This document shows, piece by piece, positions 26,701-33,957 of a stretch of DNA of 64,000 bases. The stretch covers positions 3,391,001 through 3,455,000 of the forward strand of contig NZ_CP118225.1 of the NCBI RefSeq assembly GCF_028768465.1, read 5' to 3'. Each line of letters begins with the position of its first letter. The first letter of the stretch is position 1. The notes under the pieces are model-generated. The model had not been told where the DNA came from and made no database searches. It saw nothing but the letters and a program-made list of their open reading frames with translations. Position numbers and translations under genes: made by a program. This stretch comes from Rhodopirellula sp. P2 (GTDB taxonomy: Bacteria > Planctomycetota > Planctomycetia > Pirellulales > Pirellulaceae).

Positions 26701-26875
26701 AGGCGTAGAACACGATCGCCCCGCGTTCCGGATCGCCACGCAGCCGAGATTCTTTGGCAATTTGATTGGCGTCGACCGTCTCAAACATCTCTTGCAACGT
26801 GGCTGGCTGAGCCAACACGGGGGAAGCAGCCAACACAACTGGCAGCGTGATCAAGGAGACAAACAGGCGGAACAT
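23759..26875 (-). CDS. PVC-type large cytochrome c / propeller protein (two haems)
   Basis: About 1038 residues from ATG 26875, chosen because it begins a clean signal peptide (MFRLFVSLITLPVVLAASP). ATG 26947, almost touching the FecR stop, is an alternative that would suggest coupling. Two haem motifs are present: CANCH (63-67, with DLTRLGESI and LLHPSQSIRKGYET as in PVC haem domains) and CYQCH (about 238-242). The C-terminal half is a sugar/sorbosone-dehydrogenase-like propeller (TGLRTPNGMGILPDGRLTVSD). It is probably a periplasmic oxidoreductase. Position after sigma/FecR and before the sulfatases places it in the sugar-sulfate locus. Confidence 0.9.
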   Translation of the reverse strand: MFRLFVSLITLPVVLAASPVLAQPATLQEMFETVDANQIAKESRLRGDPERGAIVFYASAAACANCHVTGDGQSPLGPDLTRLGESITDVHLVESLLHPSQSIRKGYETVQLLTADGEVRAGMLVSEDDDKLELRDATNLEASLSIAKDDIEARNTSHVSMMPEGLVATLNSPREFLDLISYLLAIHEGGRERADALKPTAEQLIPKDDTINLNHAQIIRRAENGKLKRGKQIYESTCYQCHGKDGNTPSLATARAFGTQKLKFGADPHSMFKTLSHGNGLMAAASALSPRERYEVVAYIRQQFMKDSNPDYFPVTPKYLSSLPKGTDMGDFKLDPDRDYGPALASQLGRDVNSALTVKLGNLSIAYDLHTMDQAAIWSGGFLDVDQTQHKRGRGEGYPKPRGQMVAALDLWQWGHDGSLDYPKTDLLPRGPLPQGWLDYHGHFLCGDQIVLNYSIDGRQILEVPSAIPNQTAIRHTLTIQGGKGLLLAVGKSGPGRVRPILRGDVDEVTLSLDDQQRWVVKIPAGETTRVIDIVRFGDAAADAKDLALSAIDPAAMTAGGDLRWPEVFETIGYRGFQSGAYEVDTISIPQSTPWNTWFRTSAIDFFPDGRMAVATVGGDVWIVSGIDDDLLNVRWKRFAGGMFEPFGIKVVDGLVYVNCRDRLTRLHDTNQDGEADFYESFSADTDVSTFFHAFNFDLQTDAEGNFYYAKSGQYTDYKLPGAIVKVSADGKSREVICTGLRTPNGMGILPDGRLTVSDNQGTWMPASKINLVKRGGFYGYVQNKGGGAWAPDGGKIDHRKVVPPKTFDPPLIWMPQEVDNSSGGQVFVEDQRFGPLAGRLLHTSFGQGHLFYLMTQEVDGLAQAALVRFPHEFGTGIMRGRVNPVDGQLYVTGLNGWNDNGRGDLADGGIYRVRHTGKPIRMITHCEVHPGELRLRFNFPLDHAASTGASAYVAEQWNYKWTENYGSDFYHPETGEVGKQDLPIESVSLSEDGKTLSLWTPNLRPVDQLHLHMEVQDSSGNPFKENIYWTIHGIPND

Positions 26876-26950
26876 TCGCGATCCAGTTGAAAGAATGAAG
26901 TGGCAGGTCATGCGACATTCATGTGGGGGGAATTGGGTGGTCATCAATGA

Positions 26951-28348
26951 TTACAGTCCGGGGATGCCTTTGACGGCGATGCCGTACATCGCCTTGTTTC
27001 CTCGATCGCCATCGGTCTGGGGTGGACCGAGTTCAACGTTGCTCGCTGCAGCGACACGCTTCTTCCAGACCGAGTACTGAACGTAGAGGTCACCAGCTTG
27101 ATCCGGTTCGATTCCCTGAGCCAAAGGGCTCACCGGACGCCATGGTCCGCTGCGAAGCGTCCACTCGGTTTTTTGAAATCCGTTCTGTAGCCAGGCAGCG
27201 GGCTGCCTGCGTCGGTCATGCATGACGTAAACGTCTGCCGATCCTGCAAGTTGCAATGAAATGGTCAGCGACTGTTCTTGCCGATCGACGTGGAACGGGC
27301 AAACGACGTCGGCGCCGAGCAATTCGGCAGGGAACTCTTCGCCTTCCGCGGCTCGCCAAACAACGTCCGGTCGCGGAGTGGAAGCATGCGTCGTGTAGGC
27401 AATGGTTCCTTCACGCATTCCACCGGAAAGGATTCCGTAAAAGCGGTGAAAGCCATCGGTCGCCGCATTGTCCGTGACATTGAGCACGATCGAAGAGGCG
27501 TTGCTCGCAGAAAGACCGAATGGTCCTTGCGACAACCAGACCGCGGACAGTCGACGCGGCTTGCGACCTTTGCGAAGACGGACCCCTTCGCCTTCGAAGA
27601 CGTTCAGCGGGCGTCCAATTTTGGAATTGCCGTGAGAGTCGACTTTGACTTCACCGTCAAAGACAGCCACGCTCGCTTCGTCGTCAGACACATCGACGCC
27701 GAAACGAGTGCCAAGATCGATGATTTCTCCATGATCGGTCACGACCGTGAAGCCTTGGCCTGACTCCCCAACATCCGCATTCAGACGCCCGTGCGCGAGT
27801 CGCAAACGCATCGAGGATTCCAGGGTGCCGTCCAGTGGACCAGACAAGTCGAGGACAACACCATTGTCCAATCGAACCTGGATTGCTCCTGATTCCAGGC
27901 GGATGCGATTCCATTCGATCCAGTCGCCAACCCGAACTGTCTGATCGACACTAGCCAGTTGGGCCGCATCGAGAGAAATGACCTCCACCGTGACTGCTGC
28001 CGCTGTCGATTGTGGTTCGGCCGTTGGTTTGAACCATACGATTCCCACGACCAAGAGCACGGCAGCAGCGAGGCCAGCCAGAACGCCAAAAGGTTGCCAA
28101 GCTGACCGCGGAAGGACGACGGGGGTTTCCGGAGTCGGCGCGTGCTCCGAATTGATCGCATCGAATTCGGCATCCGAGAGAGCGGCCAGATCTGATAGGG
28201 CTGAGTCCAGATTCAGGTATTCAATGAAGGCACGTCGGAACTCTGCATCCACACGCAGCGATCGTTCAAGCTCGCCGAGGGCATCGGCGTCAATGATTCC
28301 GGCTGCATAGTCTGCAATCAGAGTTTGCTTGTCAGAAGGACGACTCAT
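26951..28348 (-). CDS. FecR-domain membrane protein, probable anti-sigma factor
   Basis: 465 residues from the ATG at 28348, overlapping the sigma stop as ATGA. The cytoplasmic N-terminus (LIADYAAGIIDADALGELER) resembles anti-sigma regions. A transmembrane helix follows (PFGVLAGLAAAVLLVVGIVW), then a periplasmic FecR domain: VRVGDWI, LESGAIQVRLDNGVVLDLSG, TDHGEIIDLGTRFGVDV and VAVFDGEVKV. The last 170 residues are an extra beta-rich region with no name I know. The protein would hold or release the ECF sigma factor in response to an outside signal, probably a breakdown product handled by the downstream enzymes. Confidence 0.9.
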   Translation of the reverse strand: MSRPSDKQTLIADYAAGIIDADALGELERSLRVDAEFRRAFIEYLNLDSALSDLAALSDAEFDAINSEHAPTPETPVVLPRSAWQPFGVLAGLAAAVLLVVGIVWFKPTAEPQSTAAAVTVEVISLDAAQLASVDQTVRVGDWIEWNRIRLESGAIQVRLDNGVVLDLSGPLDGTLESSMRLRLAHGRLNADVGESGQGFTVVTDHGEIIDLGTRFGVDVSDDEASVAVFDGEVKVDSHGNSKIGRPLNVFEGEGVRLRKGRKPRRLSAVWLSQGPFGLSASNASSIVLNVTDNAATDGFHRFYGILSGGMREGTIAYTTHASTPRPDVVWRAAEGEEFPAELLGADVVCPFHVDRQEQSLTISLQLAGSADVYVMHDRRRQPAAWLQNGFQKTEWTLRSGPWRPVSPLAQGIEPDQAGDLYVQYSVWKKRVAAASNVELGPPQTDGDRGNKAMYGIAVKGIPGL

Positions 28349-28878
28349 GACAGTCCCTCCGTCCCGAGGGTCCGTCGGGTGCACTCAACCAGTTGCAAGC
28401 GAATCCGGTGCAACCATTGATAAAACGCGCCCACCGTCCGACCGCTCCGCTGAGCAACCTGTTGAATCTCGGCTTCCGGCGCATAGGCCGCTAGTACAAG
28501 TTGTCTGTTCGGTTGAGGTAGTTTTTCAAGGCATTGATCCAACGCATCACGCTGGGCAGCCAGCCAGAATTCATCCCGAGTTGCCTCTTCAGCGACCAAG
28601 TGAAGCAGGTCCTCGGACAGCACATGACGGTCACGACCCTTGTCGCGAAGCCATCCGAGCGATTCATATCGAGCCACGCGAAACGCCCACTTGCGAAACC
28701 CATCGCGATCGTCGAGTTGGTCAAACTTCCGCCAAAGAACGAGCGTGATCCCCTGCATCACGTCGGCTGTGTCCTGCCGAGTGGGCACCAAGCGGCGCAC
28801 AAACGCACGAATCGCCGCCTCATTCGCGGTGAATAGCGTCAGGAATAGCTCATGTTTGTTCGCCGATTCTTCGTCCAT
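28345..28878 (-). CDS. ECF-type RNA polymerase sigma factor
   Basis: 177 residues from ATG 28878 (a TTG eight codons upstream is possible). Region 2: FLTLFTANEAAIRAFVRRL, DVMQGITLVLWRKFDQLDD and FRKWAFRVARYESL, the last being the -10 recognition helix. Region 4: LEKLPQPNRQLVLAAYAP, EIQQVAQRSGRTVGAFYQWL and HRIRLQLVECTRRTL. This is the 'Rhodopirellula/Verrucomicrobium' ECF group that is typically paired with FecR. It lies directly upstream of FecR with a 4-base overlap and starts the minus-strand locus that runs to 16051. Confidence 0.93.
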   Translation of the reverse strand: MDEESANKHELFLTLFTANEAAIRAFVRRLVPTRQDTADVMQGITLVLWRKFDQLDDRDGFRKWAFRVARYESLGWLRDKGRDRHVLSEDLLHLVAEEATRDEFWLAAQRDALDQCLEKLPQPNRQLVLAAYAPEAEIQQVAQRSGRTVGAFYQWLHRIRLQLVECTRRTLGTEGLS

Positions 28879-29249
28879 GCCAAATACACTCCACAAATCC
28901 AATTGGTTTTACGGAGAAAACCTAGGGGATTTTCGGCCCCACACAATTGAGCTGACGATGATTCCTGGCGTTGATGACCCTCGACAGCCGATCGAGGGGG
29001 CGGATTTCCAAGGGGACGACGTGCCTCCGCGTCGTTTGCCGAGTGCCAGCGTTGAGAAGTTCCGCTGGTGTCATCGATCCTCCCCCCCAAAGCACCGGCT
29101 GTGATTTCAGAGACGGCCCTTTGGCGTCGATCAGGGAATCTGCCAAGTGTGTCGTTCGTTGGCGCGGCGTCGTTCGATGCTTGAACGACGAGACTGTCGT
29201 CCCACCGTCCATGGAACTTTCGCCTCTGCCATTTTCGGAGGAGGTTCGT
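28879..29249. other. Intergenic region upstream of the sigma gene
   Basis: About 370 bp between the sigma gene and the endonuclease-like gene, both on the minus strand. No gene, RNA fold or clear promoter was found. The frames crossing it overlap the neighbouring genes in the wrong frame. Confidence 0.5.
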
Positions 29250-30110
29250 CTATTGCGATTCAAAGACTGCCAATTGCGGAAGATGATCACTCAAGGCAAA
29301 CGAGGTCTCGTCATTGATGTTGAGCCGGAAGGCCCCTTCAAACAAGGGCCTGGATTCAACGATTCGATCGGCAATCGGTCCAGCTGCCAGGACGTAGTCG
29401 ATCCGCCACTTGGGAATGTCCGACTTGATGGTTGGGCCTTCGCCTTGGCCGACTTGGGTGAACGTGTCGACCCAACCAGCGTCCATCCAAAGTTTGTATT
29501 CATCTGTGTCGGGACTGTGATTCAGGTCGCCGATCAAAAGCATCGACCGACCGGCATCCAGATCTGGTTTCATCGCTTCGATCATCGCTCGAATTTCTCT
29601 CAGCCGAACGGTGGGATCGGCGGTTGGGAAGAGATGGGCCGAATGCACGATCAATGGTTCGTCGTCCGACACGTTCACCGTGGCTTGTCCCCAATGTCGG
29701 GTGAACAACTCTTTCGGCCTGCCGCCTTGCATGGGGGCGTTCTTTGACTCCGTGATCTCGAACTTACTCAGCAGCGTTCCTGGCCAATTGCCACCGCTTG
29801 GAAATCGAACATGATTCATTCCGAGAAGTTCGGCCACTTCTTCGGTCAATTCCACCGCGGGTGATTCGGAGAAGTTGATGATGTCGGGATCGTGCAGGGC
29901 CAGTTCCATCGCCAATCGCTTTGCCATCTGCCCTTTGGCAACCGCTTCCTTCGCCGAGCTACGTTGATTCGGCCATCCCGCGAGTCGGTAAATGTTGTAG
30001 GCGATCACTCGGAGTGGCTTGGGAGGCGTCGGATCCGCGAACAGGTCCGCGTTGGACATGGCGAGGCCGGCTCCGAGAGCTCCGCAGAATTGTCGGCGTG
30101 AAATCTTCAT
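29250..30110 (-). CDS. Exported endonuclease/exonuclease/phosphatase-fold hydrolase
   Basis: 286 residues from ATG 30110, with GGAG six bases upstream. The N-terminus (MKISRRQFCGALGAGLAM) is a Tat-type twin-arginine signal. The DNase I-like metal hydrolase fold shows RVIAYNIYRL (Asn), NFSESP (Glu), HSAHLFP, IGDLNHSPDTDEY (Asp/Asn) and SDHLPQLA (Asp/His). The family cleaves phosphodiester or phosphomonoester bonds, and the substrate cannot be read from sequence. Export through Tat fits a folded metalloenzyme. It sits upstream of the sigma gene and may be independent. Confidence 0.88.
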   Translation of the reverse strand: MKISRRQFCGALGAGLAMSNADLFADPTPPKPLRVIAYNIYRLAGWPNQRSSAKEAVAKGQMAKRLAMELALHDPDIINFSESPAVELTEEVAELLGMNHVRFPSGGNWPGTLLSKFEITESKNAPMQGGRPKELFTRHWGQATVNVSDDEPLIVHSAHLFPTADPTVRLREIRAMIEAMKPDLDAGRSMLLIGDLNHSPDTDEYKLWMDAGWVDTFTQVGQGEGPTIKSDIPKWRIDYVLAAGPIADRIVESRPLFEGAFRLNINDETSFALSDHLPQLAVFESQ

Positions 30111-30176
30111 GGGTATCTCCAAAGGGGGGACGCCAATTCTATCCTGCTCGTGGTCGCTCCGGTTAGAATCGTGGCA

Positions 30177-30740
30177 ATGAAGAATCCCTTGGAACCGAAA
30201 CGATTGGAAGTGTTCACCATTTCAAAGCTTCTGGCAGTCTCCGTCCTTTGTTTGCCGGTCATGCTGGGGATGACGAACTGCGTCACCGCGTGCGGCGATG
30301 ACCCAGCATTCCGAATCACGACCAAGCACGATCGCGACAAGGTGAAGATCGCGGCTGAAGAGGACCGCGTCGTCATCGAAGTTCAAAGCCCGAAGGGAAT
30401 CAGTCAGGCGGTTGTCGAACGCAGTGATGACCATTGGCCGGCCAGCGTGATGTTGCGGTTGCACCTGAAAGGGCTGGAGAGACTTCAAGTCATCAACGGC
30501 AAAAGGATGCTTGAAGCGAGCGTTTCGAGTCAGGATGGCAAACGGCGAATCAGCAAAGATGATTCGCCGCTGGATGCGAAGCATCCGTCCTGGATGGACA
30601 TTCGTATGTTGGACAAGGATGGGGAACCCGTCAGAAGGATTCCGTTGAACGAAGGGTACTTCGAGATGCAACTTCCCAAGGCCTTGTTGGACGACAATCC
30701 AAAGTCGATCACGTTCAAGTGGATCGACTTCTATCGTTGA
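30177..30740 (+). CDS. Hypothetical secreted protein
   Basis: 187 residues from ATG 30177. A hydrophobic stretch (ISKLLAVSVLCLPVMLGM) near residue 17 followed by NCVTAC suggests a signal peptide, possibly lipoprotein-like. The remainder is charged and beta-rich (VKIAAEEDRVVIEVQSPKG ... PASVMLRLHLKGLERLQV ... FEMQLPKALLDDNPKSI). I do not recognise a family. It ends 13 bp before the FrnE-like gene and may be transcribed with it. Confidence 0.7.
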   Translation: MKNPLEPKRLEVFTISKLLAVSVLCLPVMLGMTNCVTACGDDPAFRITTKHDRDKVKIAAEEDRVVIEVQSPKGISQAVVERSDDHWPASVMLRLHLKGLERLQVINGKRMLEASVSSQDGKRRISKDDSPLDAKHPSWMDIRMLDKDGEPVRRIPLNEGYFEMQLPKALLDDNPKSITFKWIDFYR

Positions 30741-30753
30741 ATCAGGAGCCACA

Positions 30754-31386
30754 ATGAATGTTACCGTCGATGTGATTTCGGATGTCATCTGCCCCTGGTG
30801 CTACATCGGCAAGCGGCGGCTTGAAAAGGCGATTGCCGCGCTGGACGGCCAGCGTGAGGTGCTGGTTCGCTGGCATCCATTCCAGCTGAACCCGACGATG
30901 CCCCAAGAAGGCATTCCCCGCAAAGAATATCGCTCTCGGAAATTTGGCAGTTGGGAACGCTCCATGGAGCTGGATGCGGAACTCAAGGCCGTTGGCGAGT
31001 CCGAAGGGATTCATTTTGATTTCGAAAAAACAGAGCGGACGCCCAACACGGTGGATGCTCACCGACTGATTTGGTTTGCCGGTCAGCATGGCTGTCAGGA
31101 CGCGGTCGTGGAGGGGCTGTTCCGGGCTTACTTCAGCGAAGGCAGGGACATTGGTGGTCAGCAAACGCTGAGGGAGGTGGCTGCGGAAGCCGGGCTGGAT
31201 CGACAGCTCGTGGACGACATGCTCCACAGCGACGCGGGGCTGGACGTCATCGCTCAAGCTGGCGAAAGAGCTCAGCAGCATCAGGTCACTGGCGTTCCTT
31301 TCTTCATCGTCCAAAACAAAATCACTTTGTCGGGTGCTCAAGCCCCGAAGACGTTTCTTGATGCGTTTGGGCAGGTGCGGGCATGA
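30754..31386 (+). CDS. DsbA-family thiol oxidoreductase (FrnE-like)
   Basis: 210 residues. VDVISDVICPWCYIGKRRLE holds the CPWC redox centre at the first thioredoxin strand/helix. An alpha-helical insertion follows, then VTGVPFFIV with the cis-proline, and LSGAQAPKTFLDAF. There is no signal peptide, so it acts in the cytoplasm, as FrnE proteins do (disulfide isomerase / glutathione-S-transferase-kappa type). Its stop overlaps the AlkB-like start by ATGA, so the two are translationally coupled, which suggests a joint role in oxidative or alkylation stress. Confidence 0.93.
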   Translation: MNVTVDVISDVICPWCYIGKRRLEKAIAALDGQREVLVRWHPFQLNPTMPQEGIPRKEYRSRKFGSWERSMELDAELKAVGESEGIHFDFEKTERTPNTVDAHRLIWFAGQHGCQDAVVEGLFRAYFSEGRDIGGQQTLREVAAEAGLDRQLVDDMLHSDAGLDVIAQAGERAQQHQVTGVPFFIVQNKITLSGAQAPKTFLDAFGQVRA

Positions 31387-31979
31387 AACGCATTCCCTCC
31401 AAAACAATGCAAACGATCTCACTGGCCGATGGAGGTGTTCTGCATTTCGACGAGTCCTTTCTGCCTTCCGAGTTGGCGGATCGTTACTTGGTTGCCATCA
31501 GGGATGAGTGCCATTGGGAGCAGAAGCCGGGGATCTTCGGACACAGGCAGCCTCGTTTGACGGCTTCCTACGGGGATGCCGGTGCGACCTATCGATACTC
31601 AGGAACAGTCAATGTCGCACTTCCGTGGACGCCGACGCTGCGGGAGATCAAGGAGAAGATCGAAGCGGTACAGGGCGAGTACAACTATTGCCTGCTCAAC
31701 CGCTATCGATCAGGTCAGGACAGCATGGGGATGCACGCCGATGACGAACCGGAAATGGGAAGCGTGATCGGTTCCTTGTCGTTGGGAGCGACCCGGAACT
31801 TCCGGATCAAGCACAACCAAACAAAAGAAACGATGAGCTTCCCGGTTGGTCATGGCACGCTGATCATCATGGCAGGAACGATGCAGCGATTCTGGAAGCA
31901 TGAAATCCCGAAGACCAAGAAACCGGTCGATGAGCGGATCAACCTGACTTACCGGCAGATTGGGGAGTCGGCTTTGTAA
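31383..31979 (+). CDS. AlkB-like Fe(II)/2-oxoglutarate dioxygenase
   Basis: 198 residues, starting inside the previous stop. The double-stranded beta-helix core shows NRYRSGQDSMGMHADDEPEM, where H-x-D binds iron, GSLSLGATRNFRIK, GTLIIMAGTMQRFWKHEIPK with the second iron His, and RINLTYR with the 2-oxoglutarate Arg. This pattern is closest to ALKBH2/3-type enzymes, which remove alkyl groups from DNA or RNA bases. Gene symbol alkB would be reasonable by function, but the subfamily differs from E. coli AlkB, so none is assigned. Confidence 0.92.
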   Translation: MKRIPSKTMQTISLADGGVLHFDESFLPSELADRYLVAIRDECHWEQKPGIFGHRQPRLTASYGDAGATYRYSGTVNVALPWTPTLREIKEKIEAVQGEYNYCLLNRYRSGQDSMGMHADDEPEMGSVIGSLSLGATRNFRIKHNQTKETMSFPVGHGTLIIMAGTMQRFWKHEIPKTKKPVDERINLTYRQIGESAL

Positions 31980-32022
31980 TCAAAGGAGGTCGTGCGGCTT
32001 GGGGATGCCAATTTGTAGCGGG

Positions 32023-32065
32023 TTTCCACCTGTGCACGTCCCCCAACACGAAGTTTGGGGGGAGC
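32023..32065 (+). repeat. 43-bp imperfect repeat, copy 1
   Basis: TTTCCACCTGTG...CACGAAGTTTGGGG..GAGC. An imperfect match to 63363-63405. It includes a short CCCCAA/TTGGGG pairing. Confidence 0.5.
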
Positions 32066-32090
32066 ACCTCGAGAAGGATACGCGTCCGTT

Positions 32091-32783
32091 TCAGCTGGAG
32101 AGTTGGCTGGTTTGGTCGACCAACTGGAGCAGTTCACGGAGGTGATGGATCACCGCCGTGGGATTGGATTGCAGCAATTCGGTTTCGGGTTGGGCACCGG
32201 TCGTGATGCCCAGGGCCATTCCGCAGTTGGCGTTCTGCCCTTCTTCAATGTCGATGCGTGAGTCACCCACTTTGACGACGGCGGACGCATCGGTGACTCG
32301 GGTCAGTGCCATGGCGAGATAGATCATGTCGGGGCCCGGACGCCCGGTTTCGACATCACTGGCAGTGACCAAGGCGTCGAAGTCCTGACCGATCCCCCAA
32401 CCGATTTTGTGAACCAGTTTTTCGGCAGTCGAGCGATCGTAACCGGTGTTGAGGACGACTTTGATTCCGCGTGCATGAAGCTCGCGAAAGGTTTCCGATG
32501 CGCCCGGTTGTTCTGTGACATCGAGCGAGTCGTAGGCTTCGACGAGTCGACTTCGAAAGTCAGCAAATATCGACTGGACTTCGGTGTCGGGATGATCGTT
32601 GCCATCCAACGCCAAAACGTCCCGAATGGCTTGGGACTTTTCCTTTCCTGCGCCCGCCGATTGGACTTGTTCTTGGGTGAAGTTGTATCCGGCAGCGTTG
32701 ATGGCCTGACGCACGGTTTTGTAGACGACATTGTTTTCGTCCACGGTGGTTCCGGCCATGTCAAAGACGACAAGTTCAATCAT
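32091..32783 (-). CDS. Phosphonatase-like HAD hydrolase
   Basis: 230 residues. HAD motif I is VVFDMAGTTVDEN, where the first Asp is the nucleophile, motif II is VVLNTGYDR, and motif III/IV is VKVGDSRIDIEEG. The cap has AGAGKEKSQAIRDVL, where a lysine is placed as in phosphonoacetaldehyde hydrolase (PhnX). The family I recall is the 'phosphonatase-like' group (TIGR03351), found with HpnW and HpnZ. It probably cleaves a C-P or phosphate-ester bond of a phosphonate-derived aldehyde. Its start overlaps the HpnW-like stop by 8 bases. Confidence 0.9.
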   Translation of the reverse strand: MIELVVFDMAGTTVDENNVVYKTVRQAINAAGYNFTQEQVQSAGAGKEKSQAIRDVLALDGNDHPDTEVQSIFADFRSRLVEAYDSLDVTEQPGASETFRELHARGIKVVLNTGYDRSTAEKLVHKIGWGIGQDFDALVTASDVETGRPGPDMIYLAMALTRVTDASAVVKVGDSRIDIEEGQNANCGMALGITTGAQPETELLQSNPTAVIHHLRELLQLVDQTSQLSS

Positions 32784-33957
32784 TGTAAAGCTCTGTGAGA
32801 TGGTGACGTGTGAAGCCGGCGCTGCTGGTCATTCCTTTGCCGCCGATCCCCGTGGTGACATGCACGTTGGGGACGATCGTTTCCAAGTGAATGCCAGAGG
32901 ACCGAGAGGTTTGGCTGTAGATTCCGTACCAAGAAGATTCAACGTCCCAGGATGGAAGGTCCATGATACGCTTTGCCTCCATCAGAATGGCGTCGTTGAC
33001 GTCCGATCGGATGTCAAAATCGAGACGATCGGGTTGGTCGGCGGGGGTGTACTCGTGTGAGTCACCCAAGATGATGCTGCCATCGAGTTCTTGTTTGAAC
33101 AAAATGTGCAGCCCCCATTGATTGGCGAAGGAGTCAGTGGATTCGTTGGCCTTGATCGCCTTCCACGAGGGACACTCGGAAAAGCTCTCATAGCGTCGGA
33201 TCGATAACCCGGTGAGAATGTTACCCGGCAGAATCGATTGTGGTTGAGCGGCGAGTCTCAGCATTTGCAGTTTGCAAAGCTTCATTTCACTTTGTCGGAA
33301 ATGATCCGGGAACAGGGTTTGGAATTCGCTTCCGCAGCAGACGATGACCTTGTTGGCGGTCAGGGTTTCACCAGTGGAGGTCTCGACGTGAATCAAGTCC
33401 GCACTCACTGGTGTGACTTGCTGAATCAGCGTCCCGAACCGAGATTCAAAGTGCGTTTGCCTGCGCAGGTGGTCATGCAAGTGATGGATCATTCGTCGCG
33501 GGTTGACCGAAACTTCGTCTGGGAAAAAGAGTCCACCGCGACAGTAGTCTGATCGGAGGTTGGGGTATTTGCTTTGGCATTGTGCAGCGGTGAACAATTC
33601 CGAACGATAGCCGGAGTGTTGATTGATCTGGTGCAGTTCTTCGATCAGCGTGGATTCTTCCTCGTCCGAAGCGATGTAGATGCTTCCGTTTTGGCGGACG
33701 GAAAGTTCGGTTTGTGATTGAAGTTCTCGGTAGATCCGCAGGCTTTCGCGTCCATGGATTTGCCAAGACAGATCGAGCCCAGAGGGGACGACTTGGCCAA
33801 AGTTGCGAGCGGTCGCGCCGTTGGGGCGGGAACTCCGTTCCACCAGGGTGACACGCAGTCCTCGCTGCAACGCGTGGTAGGCATAGAAGCTGCCGAGGAC
33901 ACCCGCGCCAACAATCAGCAGGTCGGAATGTCGATTGCCGGCGCGGTCAATGTTCAT
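32776..33957 (-). CDS. hpnW: FAD-dependent oxidoreductase, HpnW-like
   Basis: 393 residues. DLLIVGAGVLGSFYAYHALQRG is the N-terminal dinucleotide-binding site, followed by VTLVERSSRPNGATARNFG, the DAO-type FAD-binding segment. The end has VTTGIGGKGMTSSAGF, the C-terminal FAD contact. The fold is glycine/sarcosine-oxidase-like. I recognise the family as TIGR03364, proposed to act in phosphonate breakdown by oxidising an aminoalkyl phosphonate. It overlaps the upstream transporter gene by 11 bases and the downstream hydrolase by 8, so it belongs to a tight operon. Confidence 0.9.
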   Translation of the reverse strand: MNIDRAGNRHSDLLIVGAGVLGSFYAYHALQRGLRVTLVERSSRPNGATARNFGQVVPSGLDLSWQIHGRESLRIYRELQSQTELSVRQNGSIYIASDEEESTLIEELHQINQHSGYRSELFTAAQCQSKYPNLRSDYCRGGLFFPDEVSVNPRRMIHHLHDHLRRQTHFESRFGTLIQQVTPVSADLIHVETSTGETLTANKVIVCCGSEFQTLFPDHFRQSEMKLCKLQMLRLAAQPQSILPGNILTGLSIRRYESFSECPSWKAIKANESTDSFANQWGLHILFKQELDGSIILGDSHEYTPADQPDRLDFDIRSDVNDAILMEAKRIMDLPSWDVESSWYGIYSQTSRSSGIHLETIVPNVHVTTGIGGKGMTSSAGFTRHHLTELYND

